Positions 26,501 to 34,539 of a DNA stretch of 64,000 nt are shown here, in pieces. The stretch is from Myxococcus dinghuensis. GTDB taxonomy: Bacteria; Myxococcota; Myxococcia; Myxococcales; Myxococcaceae. The translations under genes and the position numbers were made by a program. Under the pieces are notes generated by a model. That model had not been told where the DNA came from, did not search any database, and saw nothing but the letters and a program-made list of their open reading frames with translations. How positions within the stretch are numbered: position 1 is the first letter of the stretch; the number at the start of each line of letters is the position of its first letter. The stretch is from the NCBI RefSeq assembly GCF_024198235.1, contig NZ_JAKCFB010000005.1, positions 62,001 to 126,000 on the forward strand. The letters are read 5' to 3'.

Positions 26501-27177
26501 GACGGGTCCACCGCCTGGAGCAACCGGTTCACCCGCGGGTCCAGCCACCCGGGGGACCAGTCCCAGAGGAAGAAGGCGCAGACGAACAGCATCGTCACCG
26601 GCAGGAAGTAGACGAGCACCGGGCGCCGCGTCCCCTCGCCCAGCGCGAAGGCCGCGCCCGTGACGAACACCAGCAGCGGCGCGCCGAAGAGGACGGCGGG
26701 GCGCACGTAGTTGACGAGCGACAACGGACCCCGGAACTCCGCGTTCTCCCCCGCGGGCACGACGTGGTGGAAGAACAGCAGGAAGCCCACCAGCGCCACG
26801 AGCGCGAGGAGGTAGGCCGACAGCACCGCGAGGAACTTGCCCCACACGTACTCGCGCGGCGTCAGGGGCGACGCGTGGAGGAGGGGGCCGATACGCGCCT
26901 CCTCGTCCGCGATGATGCCCAGCCCCGAGCCCACGGACGCGAAGAAGCTGTAGAGCAGCACGGTGAGGAAGATGAGCGTCTGCGCGACGGCGAACTCGCT
27001 CGTCACCCACGCCTTCTGTCCCCCCACCTGGCTGGCGCCCGACTGGATGGTGACGTTGCCCGACGACAAGCCCGCCACCGTCAGGAAGGTGATGACCAGC
27101 AGGATGACGAACAGCGGGCGGCGGAGCTGGTGCGCCAGCTCCGTGCGCGCCACCGTGGCCAACCGGCCCGCGTTCAT
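23572..27177 (-). CDS. ABC transporter permease fused to M1 aminopeptidase-like domain
   Basis: A 1201-residue fusion. Residues 1-600 are an ABC-2-type permease region with two blocks of about six membrane segments (e.g. LLALVALVGFLLFF and VLVYFLPVTMLFVCAFFLW). Residues 650-1200 resemble M1 family metallopeptidases: beta-rich N-terminal part, then the HEAAHQWWG zinc motif with His942, Glu943 and His946, and the third ligand in the following VLSEGTSHY. It would be membrane-bound with an extracytoplasmic peptidase domain. The start ATG overlaps the stop of the ATPase gene by four bases, so the two are translationally coupled and should form one complex. Confidence 0.92.
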   Translation of the reverse strand: MNAGRLATVARTELAHQLRRPLFVILLVITFLTVAGLSSGNVTIQSGASQVGGQKAWVTSEFAVAQTLIFLTVLLYSFFASVGSGLGIIADEEARIGPLLHASPLTPREYVWGKFLAVLSAYLLALVALVGFLLFFHHVVPAGENAEFRGPLSLVNYVRPAVLFGAPLLVFVTGAAFALGEGTRRPVLVYFLPVTMLFVCAFFLWDWSPGWLDPRVNRLLQAVDPSGFRWLTETWVKVDRGVAFYNHERVGLDGVFLVNRVGFLVLGLACVAWTARHVERGLRGAQVRPVRGKTLADIPVATPLGTVVYEEAPLASLGMGARAPGVLSGLWVVARAEVRGLLSQPGLYLFVPLILLQTVVQAMNQLGPFETRLLLSPGFFAVRSMGVASTLVCLLLMFYTVESLEREKAWNLAPIHDATPVPTLSVLLGKALANSLVGVAILVAVSVAGVLVQLSQGRVPLTLTPYLVVWGLLVPTFVAWTCFVLLARAVSGGRLGAYGLALAALCLTGYAAVRGHLNWATNWPLWGSVLWSDMGAFERDRTALLLNRVGMLGLSVFFAVLATRLDGRRAPDAVNTLERLRPAGLLRGAWRMLPWAVVPLGVLLLAAVEVGQGWQGAAAKKRAKEYWQKNLATWLDAPRPAIQSVDLDVELDPAAGTFHTRGSYTLVNREAKALAAYALTGGDHWEDVRWTVEGQDVTPEDRSRLYVFRPPTPLAPGAVTRVGFDFHGRYPRGATKNGGKTDEFILPSGVVLTSFGPSFAPVLGFLDDIGIDPEENKYEPRVYPDDYYEGPTRAAWGTGVPFTTRIRVTGPAEYTLNSVGVLESDEVKDGRRVSVWRSDHPVSMFNIVAGKWAALRGEGTTVFHHPAHVYNVEDMRRGLDAARRYYSEWFYPYPWKELKLSEFPGLATYAQGFATNITFSESIGFLASSTPEANAVLLITAHEAAHQWWGNLLVPGKGPGGEVLSEGTSHYSAMKLMEQLEGPQVRMEIAKRLEERYAKDRRVDAEQPLVKLDNTREGDNTVLYDKGGWVFTMLEDLMGREAMHAGLQAFLRQYIPDADHPVLQDFIATLRPFAPDAAAYDAFVRQWFHEVHVPEYRLSDARVKQEGGQWVATVTVRNVGDGRMPVEVAAVKGARFVPRPDGESGPSKPSPDYRDARGRVVLGAGETAEVTVRADFEPERWVVDPDVRVLQLRREQAVLAL

Positions 27178-28100
27178 CGCGCCACCTCGCGGACCCCTTC
27201 CGCCACGGGCGCCCGCGCGGCGTCGGGCTCGCGCGTGTCCTTCATGAGCAGCAGGTACGCGTCCTCCAGCGTGGGCGGCACCCGCTCGAAGCCCGGGGGC
27301 ACGTCACCGGTGGGCGCGTGGATGCGCACGCGGTTGCGCCCCTCGAAGAGCACCGCCTGCGTGACGCGGCGGGTGCGCTGCAGGTCGACCAGCTCGGCGG
27401 TGGAGGCGGTGCCCTCGAAGATGGTGCCCTGGATGGCGGCCTTCGCCTCGGTGGGCGACGTAATGGCCATGACGCGCCCCTGGCGGATGACCGCGAAGCG
27501 CGGGCACAGCATGGCCACGTCCTCGACGATGTGCGTGGACAACAACACCGTGCGCTCGCTGGCCACCTCCGCCAGCAGCCGGTAGAAGCGCAGCCGCTCC
27601 TCCGGGTCGAGGCCCGCGGTGGGCTCGTCCACGATGATGAGCTTCGGGTCTCCCGCCAGCGCCTGCGCGATGCCCAGCCGCTGCCGCATGCCCCCCGAGT
27701 ACTCCTTCACCTTCCGCTTCGCCGCGAAGGTGAGGTTCACCCGCTCCAGCAGCTCCGCGCACAGCGTCTTCAAGCCTCGCGGCGCGGTGACGCCCTTGAG
27801 CTTCAACAGGTACGTCAGCATCGCCTCGCCCGAGAGGTACGGGTAGAAGCCGAACTCCTGCGGCAGGTAGCCCAGGTAGGGACGGAGCGCCTCGGGGTGG
27901 CGGACGATGTCGACCCCGTCCAGCGTCACCTCGCCCGAGGTGGGCTCCAGCAGGCCCGCGAGGATCTTCATCAGCGTGGACTTGCCCGCGCCGTTGGGAC
28001 CCAGCAGGCCGAACATCCCGCGTGGCACGTCCAGGTCCACGCCGCGGAGCGCGGACACGGGCCCCGGGTAGACCTTCACCAGATTGCGGAGGGAGAGCAT
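27174..28100 (-). CDS. ABC transporter ATP-binding protein
   Basis: A 308-residue ABC ATPase. Walker A GPNGAGKSTLM (about 36-46), Q-loop LGYLPQEFG, signature YSGGMRQRLGIAQAL, Walker B LIIVDEPTAGLDPEE and the switch His in LLSTHIVEDV are all intact. The C-terminal about 85 residues form an accessory domain. It is the first gene of a two-gene operon with the permease/peptidase fusion, overlapping it by ATGA. The substrate is unknown; the M1 domain suggests peptides. Confidence 0.95.
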   Translation of the reverse strand: MLSLRNLVKVYPGPVSALRGVDLDVPRGMFGLLGPNGAGKSTLMKILAGLLEPTSGEVTLDGVDIVRHPEALRPYLGYLPQEFGFYPYLSGEAMLTYLLKLKGVTAPRGLKTLCAELLERVNLTFAAKRKVKEYSGGMRQRLGIAQALAGDPKLIIVDEPTAGLDPEERLRFYRLLAEVASERTVLLSTHIVEDVAMLCPRFAVIRQGRVMAITSPTEAKAAIQGTIFEGTASTAELVDLQRTRRVTQAVLFEGRNRVRIHAPTGDVPPGFERVPPTLEDAYLLLMKDTREPDAARAPVAEGVREVAR

Positions 28101-28275
28101 GGACCTCCTACGGATGGAGGCCCGCCCTCATTTCCCGGGACGGGAGGCGAGACACCGGGCCGAGGCCTCTCCACGGAGGAGCCTGCCCCACCTGGGTATC
28201 GTCACCGCCCCCCTGCATGCACCTATGCTCCGGCACATGCTCTCGCTCGCCCCTCGTCGACCTCCTCGCGTCGTG

Positions 28276-28707
28276 ATGACCCCGCGGCTGTCTCGGCTGC
28301 TCGGCGCGGTCGGGCTCCTCGGAGCGTCACCCGCCTGGGCGCAGGGGGCCGAGAGCGCCCTGGGCGCCTGGTTCACGGCGGTCGTCGCGCTCGGAGTCCT
28401 GAGCGTGGTGGTGGTCGTGGGGCTGCTGACCGTCCAGCTCAACCGCGACAAACCCCAGCGCTCCGTCCCCATCGCCCTGGGAATCATCACGGGGCTGGCG
28501 AAGGCCCTCGCCGGGGGCGGGCTCCTCGTCTTCCTCGTCGTCGGCTCCATTCGCAGCCTGTTCACCAACGGCTCCGTCGCCCTCGAGGGTGTAGGTGGAT
28601 TCCTGCTCGGGGCGCTCGGACTGCTGGCCCTCGGGGGCTACGAGGTTCGCGTGGCCTGGAAGGCCATGGCCCCGCCTCCCCCGTCGCAGCCGTCCCGACA
28701 GGCGTGA
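28276..28707 (+). CDS. Small membrane protein of unknown function
   Basis: About 143 residues. A signal-like segment (LLGAVGLLGASPAWA) is followed by three hydrophobic helices (FTAVVALGVLSVVVVVGLL, ALGIITGLAKALAGGGLLVFLV, GFLLGALGLLALGG) and a Pro/Ser-rich tail. The start is uncertain: in-frame ATGs at 28225 and 28237 are alternatives. I recognise no family. It is divergent from the ABC operon, and its 5' side overlaps that operon's upstream region. Confidence 0.6.
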   Translation: MTPRLSRLLGAVGLLGASPAWAQGAESALGAWFTAVVALGVLSVVVVVGLLTVQLNRDKPQRSVPIALGIITGLAKALAGGGLLVFLVVGSIRSLFTNGSVALEGVGGFLLGALGLLALGGYEVRVAWKAMAPPPPSQPSRQA

Positions 28708-28917
28708 CGCCGTCGGGCTCGCCCGCCTGGGCTCACGCCGAGAGCCGGTGCAGCGGCGCGCAGCACGCGCGCCACGGGCAGCCTGCCCGCTGGTGAGACC
28801 GCTCGAGCTGTTCGAGGGTGGTGCCCCAACCCGATGCACATCTCGAAGAACGCGTGGAATCCTTCGCGCCGGGCACGAGGTCCGACATGGCCGAACGCCT
28901 CACACGGCCCACGGGCC

Positions 28918-29862
28918 TCAGGCCGTGTGCACCAGCCGCAGCGGCGCGCGCACGCCCACGACCTGCTCGGCCACCGGCTCCACCTCTTGCGCCAGGCGCT
29001 CCGGCCGGCCCTCCGCGAGGAAGGCCACCGCCTGCCCCACCACCTCCGGCGCGTACAGGATGCGGTGGTGCCCCAGGCCCTGCGTCCGCGTGAGCTTCGC
29101 GCCCGGCCACGCCTCCACCACCGCCTCGCCCGCCGCCAGCGGCACCTCCCGGTCCTCCACGTCGTGGAAGACGTGCAGCGGGACGCGGTGGAACAGCGGC
29201 ACGAAGTGGGGCAGCGCCAGGTCGCGCAGCCGCACGCCGAAGCGCGCCTCGATGCGCGCCTCCATCCGCAGCCACACGCCGTCCGTCAGCCCGACGTAGC
29301 GGGCGAACGCGCGGATGCCCCCGCGAGGGTCCGACGGCGGCGACACGAACACCGCGCGCCCCACCTTCATCCCATTGCGCATCGCCACCGCCGTGGCCGC
29401 CGCGCCCAGCGAGTGCGCCACCACCGCGTACGGCCCACCCGTCGCCCGCGCCACGTCCGCCACGAACTCCGCCAGCTCCGGCAACGAGCTGGTGCGCCCC
29501 GACGACTGCCCGTGCCCCGGCGCGTCGTACGTCACCACCGAGAACCCCGCCGCCACCAGCGGCTCCACGAACGCCGTCAACTGACCGCCATACCCGCTCC
29601 ACCCGTGCACCAGCAGCACGCGCGGGCCCTCCCCCCAACTCCACACCCGCACCTGCTCGCCCCGCAGCGCCAGCATCCGAGGCTGCCCTCGCGCCAGCAT
29701 CGCGTCGGCCGTGCGCGAGCGACGCGGCCGCAACGGCGTCAGGAACCGCCGCTCCGCCCACCTCGCCACCAGCCCGGGCGCCACCGCCCCCGCGCCACCC
29801 AACGCCGTCCGCAGCCCCCACACCGACATTTTGGCCCGAACGTTCGTGCTATTTTCTGCCAT
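28918..29862 (-). CDS. Alpha/beta-fold hydrolase
   Basis: A 314-residue hydrolase: RVLLVHGWSGYGG (oxyanion loop), YDAPGHGQSSGR, nucleophile elbow VVAHSLGAAA, the acid in FHDVEDREVP and a late GLGHHRIL His. It is probably a cytoplasmic esterase or peptidase-like enzyme; substrate unknown. It follows the TetR gene by 38 bases on the same strand, so the regulator probably controls it. ATG 29862 has GAGAGAGGA about 9 bases upstream. An in-frame ATG at 29829 is an alternative: a 21-base element shared with the TetR promoter ends 9 bases before it. Confidence 0.88.
   Translation of the reverse strand: MAENSTNVRAKMSVWGLRTALGGAGAVAPGLVARWAERRFLTPLRPRRSRTADAMLARGQPRMLALRGEQVRVWSWGEGPRVLLVHGWSGYGGQLTAFVEPLVAAGFSVVTYDAPGHGQSSGRTSSLPELAEFVADVARATGGPYAVVAHSLGAAATAVAMRNGMKVGRAVFVSPPSDPRGGIRAFARYVGLTDGVWLRMEARIEARFGVRLRDLALPHFVPLFHRVPLHVFHDVEDREVPLAAGEAVVEAWPGAKLTRTQGLGHHRILYAPEVVGQAVAFLAEGRPERLAQEVEPVAEQVVGVRAPLRLVHTA
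29839..29859 (-). promoter_or_regulatory. Putative TetR operator copy A
   Basis: A 21-base element matching 18 of 21 bases of another just upstream of the TetR gene (30513-30533), in the same orientation. It contains the perfect palindrome CGAACGTTCG (29837-29846) at one edge. It lies over the first codons of the hydrolase gene as annotated, or immediately upstream of the alternative start at 29829. It is a likely binding site for the adjacent TetR protein; this is inference. Confidence 0.55.
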
Positions 29863-29900
29863 GACGAGGTCCTCTCTCGAAGAACACCGCAACCAGGGGG

Positions 29901-30500
29901 TCAGGAAGCCACGGGGCGGGCGGCGCGGAGCAGCGCCTCGAAGGCCCGGCGCGCCCAGGCCTCCGCGCGAGGCTCCTTCAGGAGCCGGGCGGCGTGGTGG
30001 AAGCCGAGCAGCAGGGCCTTCTCGTCGTGGGCGAACGCCTCGACGTCCAGGTCCTTGCGGAAGTGGCCCTCCGCGACGGCGATGCGCGCGGCCTGGGCCA
30101 GGCAGTCCAGCCAGTCCCGCTCCGTCTGGACCAGCCGGTCCCGGGCGGGGCCGGGCACGTCGTCCAGCTCCGTGGCCGCCGCCACGAAGATGCAGCCGCC
30201 CTCCGGCACCAGCTCCTTCGCCCACGTCAGCCACGTCTCGAAGAGCGCCCGCACCCGGGGCTCACCCCGGGGCCGCGTCAGCGCCGGGCGGATGACGCGC
30301 TCGGTGAACATCGCCGTGGCCGCCTCCAATATCTCCACCTGGAGGGACGACTTGGAGCGGAAGTGCGCGAACAGGCCGCTCTTGGAGAGCTGCAGCTCCT
30401 CCGCCAGCCCGCCGATGCTCAGCCCCTGCAGGCCCACCCGGCTGGCGAGCTGGACGGCCCGCTCCAGGATGGCTTGATGGGTGAGCTCGCCCTTGCGCAT
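29901..30500 (-). CDS. TetR/AcrR family transcriptional regulator
   Basis: A 199-residue repressor. The N-terminal helix-turn-helix reads ILERAVQLASRVGLQGLSIGGLAEEL then LSKSGLFAHFRSK, the standard TetR pattern (about residues 10-55). The rest is the all-helical ligand-binding domain (WLTWAKEL, CIFVAAATEL, ALLLGFHHAARLL). It probably represses itself and the hydrolase 38 bases downstream through the repeated 21-base element near both starts. The inducer is unknown. Confidence 0.92.
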   Translation of the reverse strand: MRKGELTHQAILERAVQLASRVGLQGLSIGGLAEELQLSKSGLFAHFRSKSSLQVEILEAATAMFTERVIRPALTRPRGEPRVRALFETWLTWAKELVPEGGCIFVAAATELDDVPGPARDRLVQTERDWLDCLAQAARIAVAEGHFRKDLDVEAFAHDEKALLLGFHHAARLLKEPRAEAWARRAFEALLRAARPVAS

Positions 30501-30512
30501 GCGACAGTTCTA

Positions 30513-30533
30513 AACGCTCGTGCTTTTTTCCGC
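30513..30533 (-). promoter_or_regulatory. Putative TetR operator copy B / promoter
   Basis: The second copy of the 21-base element (AACG[T/C]TCGTGCT then T-rich then C[T/C]GC), ending 12 bases before the TetR start codon. Sharing it with copy A near the hydrolase start suggests autoregulation. Its palindromic core is imperfect here (GAGCGTTT on the minus strand). Confidence 0.5.
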
Positions 30534-30555
30534 AAGTCGCGGTCCAGCGGGCGGC

Positions 30556-31005
30556 TCACTCCTCCGTGTTGCGCAGGAAGTCCGCCACCTGGGCGAACCG
30601 CTCGTTCAGGAAGCGGCGCAGGCCGCCGGTGAGGCCACGGGCATCCATGGCCCGCCCCATGGCGCGCAGCCACGCGTCGCGCATGGCGACGTCCACCCGC
30701 ACATGGCCGTGGCGCATGCGCAGGCGGGGGTGGCCGTGGAGCGCCTGGTAGTCCTGCGGGCCTCCCAGCCAGCCCACCAGGAAGAGGGCGAAGCGGTCGC
30801 GTGTGCCCTGGTTCACCCGCCCCTGGGCGTCCAGCTCGTGCAGCTTCGCCAGGTCGGGCTCGTGCGCGTCCATCGCGTCATAGAAGGCGTACGCCAGCGC
30901 CTTCACGGGTTCGACGCCACCCATCCGCTGGAAGGGGGTGTCCTCCAGGGAGGGGAGCCAGTCGTCGTCGGAGGAGGGGGAGGGTGTTTTGAGTTCAACG
31001 GGCAT
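30556..31005 (-). CDS. Group II truncated haemoglobin
   Basis: A 149-residue truncated globin. It shows TPFQRMGG near the N-terminus, a Tyr in the B helix (KALAYAFYDAMD), and LFLVGWLGGPQDY with the key Trp of group II (HbO) globins. The proximal His region HPRLRMRHGHVRV is followed by RDAWLRAM. Length and motif order match trHbO. It should bind O2 or NO through heme. The ATG at 31005 is preferred over an in-frame GTG at 31020. It is a single gene, upstream of and divergent from the REC-PAS kinase. Confidence 0.92.
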   Translation of the reverse strand: MPVELKTPSPSSDDDWLPSLEDTPFQRMGGVEPVKALAYAFYDAMDAHEPDLAKLHELDAQGRVNQGTRDRFALFLVGWLGGPQDYQALHGHPRLRMRHGHVRVDVAMRDAWLRAMGRAMDARGLTGGLRRFLNERFAQVADFLRNTEE

Positions 31006-31173
31006 GGCTTGCGTCAACACCTCGCGTCAGCGGCTTCCATCCCTACACGAGGAATCCCCGGAGCGCCCGGCGATGCAACTGGCGACAAGCAGACAGGTTG
31101 GCGGGCGTCAGGCGTCCTGCTTATCGAAGATTTGACCCACGAAAGAGGCGGTTGCTAGAGGCTGGGGCCCAGC

Positions 31174-32802
31174 GTGTCCCTCTCCCACCAAGCTTCGTAC
31201 GCCGAGGCTCCACGTCCGCGCGTCTGGGTCGTCGACGACAGCCCCGTGGAGTGCGAGGCCATCCGCCAGACCCTGGCCGTGAGCTGTGACGTCGGCACGT
31301 TCCCGGACGGGCCGGCCTTGGTGGAGGCGCTGGGCCAGGGCGCGGCTCCCGAGGTGCTGGTGCTGGACTGGTACCTGCCGGTCATGTCGGGGTTGGAGGT
31401 GTGCCGCTTCGTGCGGGCCCATCCCGCCACGGCGCTGGTGCCGGTGCTGCTCCTGACGGCGAACACGCGCGTGGAGGACGTGGAGGAGGCGCTGGCGGCG
31501 GGCGCGGACGACTACGTGTTCAAGCCCTTCCGCGCGGCGGAGCTGACCGCGCGGGTGCGGGCCCTGGCGGCGCGGGAGCGCAAGCGGCGCCAGCAGTTCG
31601 AGGACGAGCGCGCGCGGCGAGTGCTGGCGGAGGGCACGCTGACGGAGGTCCAGGCCGCGGAGGAGCGTGCGTGGCGCAGCGAGCTGCGCTTCCGGCTGGC
31701 GGCGCGCGCCACGCGGGACGCCGTCTGGGAGTGGGACCCGCGCACGGGCGCGGTGGACTGGACGAGCGGCCTGCACGAGCTGTTCGACCACACGCCGGGC
31801 CGGACGCGCGACGACCGGAACTGGTGGGAGGCGCAGCTTCACCCCGACGACCGCGAGCGGGTGGTGGCGGGCCTGGACCAGGTGCTCGCGAGCACCCAGC
31901 ACGAGTGGCAGGACACGTACCGGTTCCGACGCGGGGACGGGACGTGGGCCTTCGTGGTGGACCGCTGCCACATCGTGCGGGACGCGGAGGACCGGCCGGT
32001 GCAGGTGGTGGGCGCGATGCAGGACGTCACCGCGCAGCAGGAGGCGGAGGCCGAGCGCCTGCGCCTGCTCGCGGAGGTGCACGCGCAGGCGGACTTCGAG
32101 CGGCAGCTCATCGGCATCGTCAGCCACGACCTGCGCAACCCGCTGGGGGCCATCACCCTGGCGGTGTCCATGCTGCTGCAGAAGGCGGAGGACGAGCGGC
32201 AGTTGCGGCACGCCCAGCGCATCCAGCGCGCGGCGGAGCGCGCGACGCGGATGATTCGGGACCTGCTCGACTTCACGCGCGCGCGCCAGGGCCGGGGGCT
32301 GCCGGTGTATCCGCAGCGGATGGACCTGCACGAGGTGGTGCACGCGGCGCTGGACGAACTGCAGGCGGCCTGGCCGGAGCGGCGCATCGAGGCGCGCTAC
32401 GAAGGCAGCGGCGCGGGCGAGTGGGACCCCGACCGGGTGGCGCAGGTGCTCGGCAACCTGGTGGGCAACGCGATGCAGTACAGCCCTCCGGACACGCGGG
32501 TGCGGGTGGAGGCGCGCGGCGAGGAGCACGGCGTGGTGCTGACGGTGCACAACGACGGCCTGCCGATTCCGCTCGAGCTCAAGCCGCGCATCTTCGAGCC
32601 GCTGGAGCGCGGCATGGAGCGCCCCGAGGACCGGGGCGGACGCAGCATCGGCCTGGGGCTCTACATCGTGCGCAGCATCGTCGTGGCCCACGGCGGCACG
32701 GTCGAGGTGCAGTCCACCACCGAGGCCGGCACCACCTTCACGGTGCGCCTGCCTCGGCGTCCGCCCACGAGCGGCAGCCCCCCCACGACGCCAGGAGCGT
32801 AG
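31174..32802 (+). CDS. REC-PAS hybrid histidine kinase
   Basis: A 542-residue protein beginning at GTG 31174. Receiver domain (about 15-130) with VVDDS acidic pair, phospho-acceptor Asp65 in VLDWYLPVMSG and Lys in YVFKPF. A coiled segment (about 130-165) leads to a PAS/PAC domain (about 170-290, WEWDPRTG to MQDVT), HisKA with His318 in IVSHDLRNPLGAI, and HATPase_c with NLVGNAMQYS and SIGLGLYIV boxes. The receiver at the N-terminus implies input from another kinase, so it acts in a phosphorelay. Its 3' end overlaps the convergent AbiEi-like gene. Confidence 0.92.
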   Translation: MSLSHQASYAEAPRPRVWVVDDSPVECEAIRQTLAVSCDVGTFPDGPALVEALGQGAAPEVLVLDWYLPVMSGLEVCRFVRAHPATALVPVLLLTANTRVEDVEEALAAGADDYVFKPFRAAELTARVRALAARERKRRQQFEDERARRVLAEGTLTEVQAAEERAWRSELRFRLAARATRDAVWEWDPRTGAVDWTSGLHELFDHTPGRTRDDRNWWEAQLHPDDRERVVAGLDQVLASTQHEWQDTYRFRRGDGTWAFVVDRCHIVRDAEDRPVQVVGAMQDVTAQQEAEAERLRLLAEVHAQADFERQLIGIVSHDLRNPLGAITLAVSMLLQKAEDERQLRHAQRIQRAAERATRMIRDLLDFTRARQGRGLPVYPQRMDLHEVVHAALDELQAAWPERRIEARYEGSGAGEWDPDRVAQVLGNLVGNAMQYSPPDTRVRVEARGEEHGVVLTVHNDGLPIPLELKPRIFEPLERGMERPEDRGGRSIGLGLYIVRSIVVAHGGTVEVQSTTEAGTTFTVRLPRRPPTSGSPPTTPGA

Positions 32803-33401
32803 GGCCCGCTCACGCTTTCGACGCGGCACTGGCGCGCATGCAGGAGCAGGGCCGGAAGGTGCTTGCGGCGTCGAGCCCGCCACGCCTTGAGCGCCTCCAC
32901 CGGGATGTCCGGCCCCAGCTTGTTCCGGTACTTGAAACAGTCCGCGAGTGTCTTCTCGGGTCCGTAGACGCGGACGTGCTGGCCATCCAGGACATGGGTC
33001 TCGATGCCTTCATGGAAGCTGTCGCCCGAGAACCACACGAAGTGCGTGGGGGGATGCGCCAGGCGCGGCCTCGGGCGTCCACGCTCGAGCGCCACCTCCA
33101 CGACGTGTGGCACCTGCGTCGTCAGCGAATGGAAGGCGAGCGCCGAGACCAGGCTGATGACACCTCGCGGGACTCGCCTCGCGACGACGACGAGGTCCGG
33201 CTGGGTGAGCGGCGTCAGCGAGGAGAGCCGGAAGAGTCCCCGCCCCAGGACCTCGAGCACGCCCTCGTCCCGCATGCCGTAGAGCGCCCGCCGGGAGACG
33301 CCGAGCGACAGCGCCTCCGACATGCGGAGCAGCCCGCCCCGGGAGCGGATGAGGCCGACCTCTCGCTGGAAGCGCCTCGCGGGTGATGGGCGTGGAGACA
33401 A
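32661..33401 (-). CDS. AbiEi-like antitoxin-domain transcriptional regulator, orphan
   Basis: 246 residues from a TTG at 33401. The N-terminus is the winged-helix AbiEi_4-type antitoxin domain (LIRSRGGLLRMSEALSLGVSRRALYGM then VLEVLGRGLFRLS). A central domain follows with VVVARRVPRGVISLVSALAFH and VYGPEKTLADCFKYRNKLG, both typical of the family. Relatives end shortly after a CRVxxVMRPY motif; here CRVESVSGPY runs on without a stop for about 40 residues antiparallel to the kinase gene, so the tail is probably a readthrough after a frameshift. No AbiEii nucleotidyltransferase toxin is adjacent. Confidence 0.8.
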   Translation of the reverse strand: MSPRPSPARRFQREVGLIRSRGGLLRMSEALSLGVSRRALYGMRDEGVLEVLGRGLFRLSSLTPLTQPDLVVVARRVPRGVISLVSALAFHSLTTQVPHVVEVALERGRPRPRLAHPPTHFVWFSGDSFHEGIETHVLDGQHVRVYGPEKTLADCFKYRNKLGPDIPVEALKAWRARRRKHLPALLLHARQCRVESVSGPYAPGVVGGLPLVGGRRGRRTVKVVPASVVDCTSTVPPWATTMLRTM

Positions 33402-33438
33402 AACATCGTCAGAAATAGCGCCTCGACGAGGCTTTGTC

Positions 33439-34323
33439 TCACGCCGCCCAGCGCTTCGGCCTGCGCTTGAGGGTGTTGACGCCCAGCCGGTCGCACAGCG
33501 CCTCGAACGTGGCGCGGGGCACGCCCTTCCATTCCAGGTCCGCCAGCGACGCCGTGCCCGGCAGGGGCGCGTCCGTCACCAGCGTGGCCAGCTTGCGGTA
33601 CAGGAGCGCCGCGTCCCGGTGCTCGCGCAGCGTCGCGCCCAGCTTGTCCGCGCCGCGCGGGCGCACCGACCACGTCGACGCGTCACCCGGAATCGCCTCC
33701 AGGTGCCCGTAGGCCCCCAGCAACGCCGAGGCGCCCTTCTCCCCGAACCCGGGCAGCCCGGGGATGCCGTCCGCGTCGTCCCCCATCAGCGCCAACAGGT
33801 CCGGCACGCTCACCGGGGCCACGCCCAGCTTCGCGCGCACCGCGTCCTCGTCCAGCACCTTCTCCTGGCGCCGGTCCACCTGCACCACCTTCTGCCCCCG
33901 CACGCACTGGCCCAGGTCCTTGTCCGGCGTGAGCAGCCGCACCTGCTCCACCTCCCCCGCCCAGCGCGCGGCCGCCGTGGACAGCGCGTCGTCCGCCTCG
34001 TACTCCTTCATGGACCACACGCGCACGCCCAGCGACGCCACCGCCTCCTCGACCAGGTCGAACTGCGCGTGCAGCTCCGGCGGCACGCCCTCGTCGCTCT
34101 TGTAGCCGTCGAACAGCGCGTTGCGGAACGAGCGGATGGGGTTGTCGAACGCCACCGCCACGTGCGTCACCGCCTCGTCGGCGTCGTGCAGCAACATCAG
34201 CAGCGAGGACATCACCCCCACCGTCGCCTTCACGTCGCGCCCGTCCGGCGACGTGTGTCCCGGCCGGGGCGAGAAGTGGGCCCGGTACAGCTCATACGTC
34301 CCATCCACGAGGTGCAGGCGCAT
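33439..34323 (-). CDS. Stand-alone 5'-3' exonuclease
   Basis: A 294-residue nuclease resembling the 5'-3' exonuclease domain of DNA polymerase I. It has HLVDGTYELYRAHF, VAVAFDN, RNALFDGYKSDE, EADDALSTAAA, LLTPDKDLGQ and a helix-3-turn-helix GDDADGIPGLPGFGEKGASALL, giving the acidic metal-binding residues of the family. AGGAGGT lies 6 bases before ATG 34323. It lacks a polymerase domain, as in ExoIX/Xni-like proteins. A role in flap or RNA-primer removal is inferred from the family. Confidence 0.92.
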   Translation of the reverse strand: MRLHLVDGTYELYRAHFSPRPGHTSPDGRDVKATVGVMSSLLMLLHDADEAVTHVAVAFDNPIRSFRNALFDGYKSDEGVPPELHAQFDLVEEAVASLGVRVWSMKEYEADDALSTAAARWAGEVEQVRLLTPDKDLGQCVRGQKVVQVDRRQEKVLDEDAVRAKLGVAPVSVPDLLALMGDDADGIPGLPGFGEKGASALLGAYGHLEAIPGDASTWSVRPRGADKLGATLREHRDAALLYRKLATLVTDAPLPGTASLADLEWKGVPRATFEALCDRLGVNTLKRRPKRWAA

Positions 34324-34539
34324 GCCGCACCTCCTACCCTTCCCCATGCCCGCCGGCCAGTGCCGCCTGCCCCGTCACGCCCCGGCGCGAGCGCAAGGGC
34401 GAGAGAGGACGACACCGGGCCGCTCGCCTCCTGCTCGGGCGGCCCGAGCCCATGCGAATTGCCACCGTGTCCCCTCGAACACACTTCTGCCCTGGAGCGC
34501 GACGTCCGCGTTCCATGGACCGACGGCCGGAGGTGAACC

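Noticed and set aside
23221-27585. Plus-strand open frame of 1454 residues
   Set aside because: It lies antisense to the permease/M1 gene, which has clear motifs; the frame has no domains.
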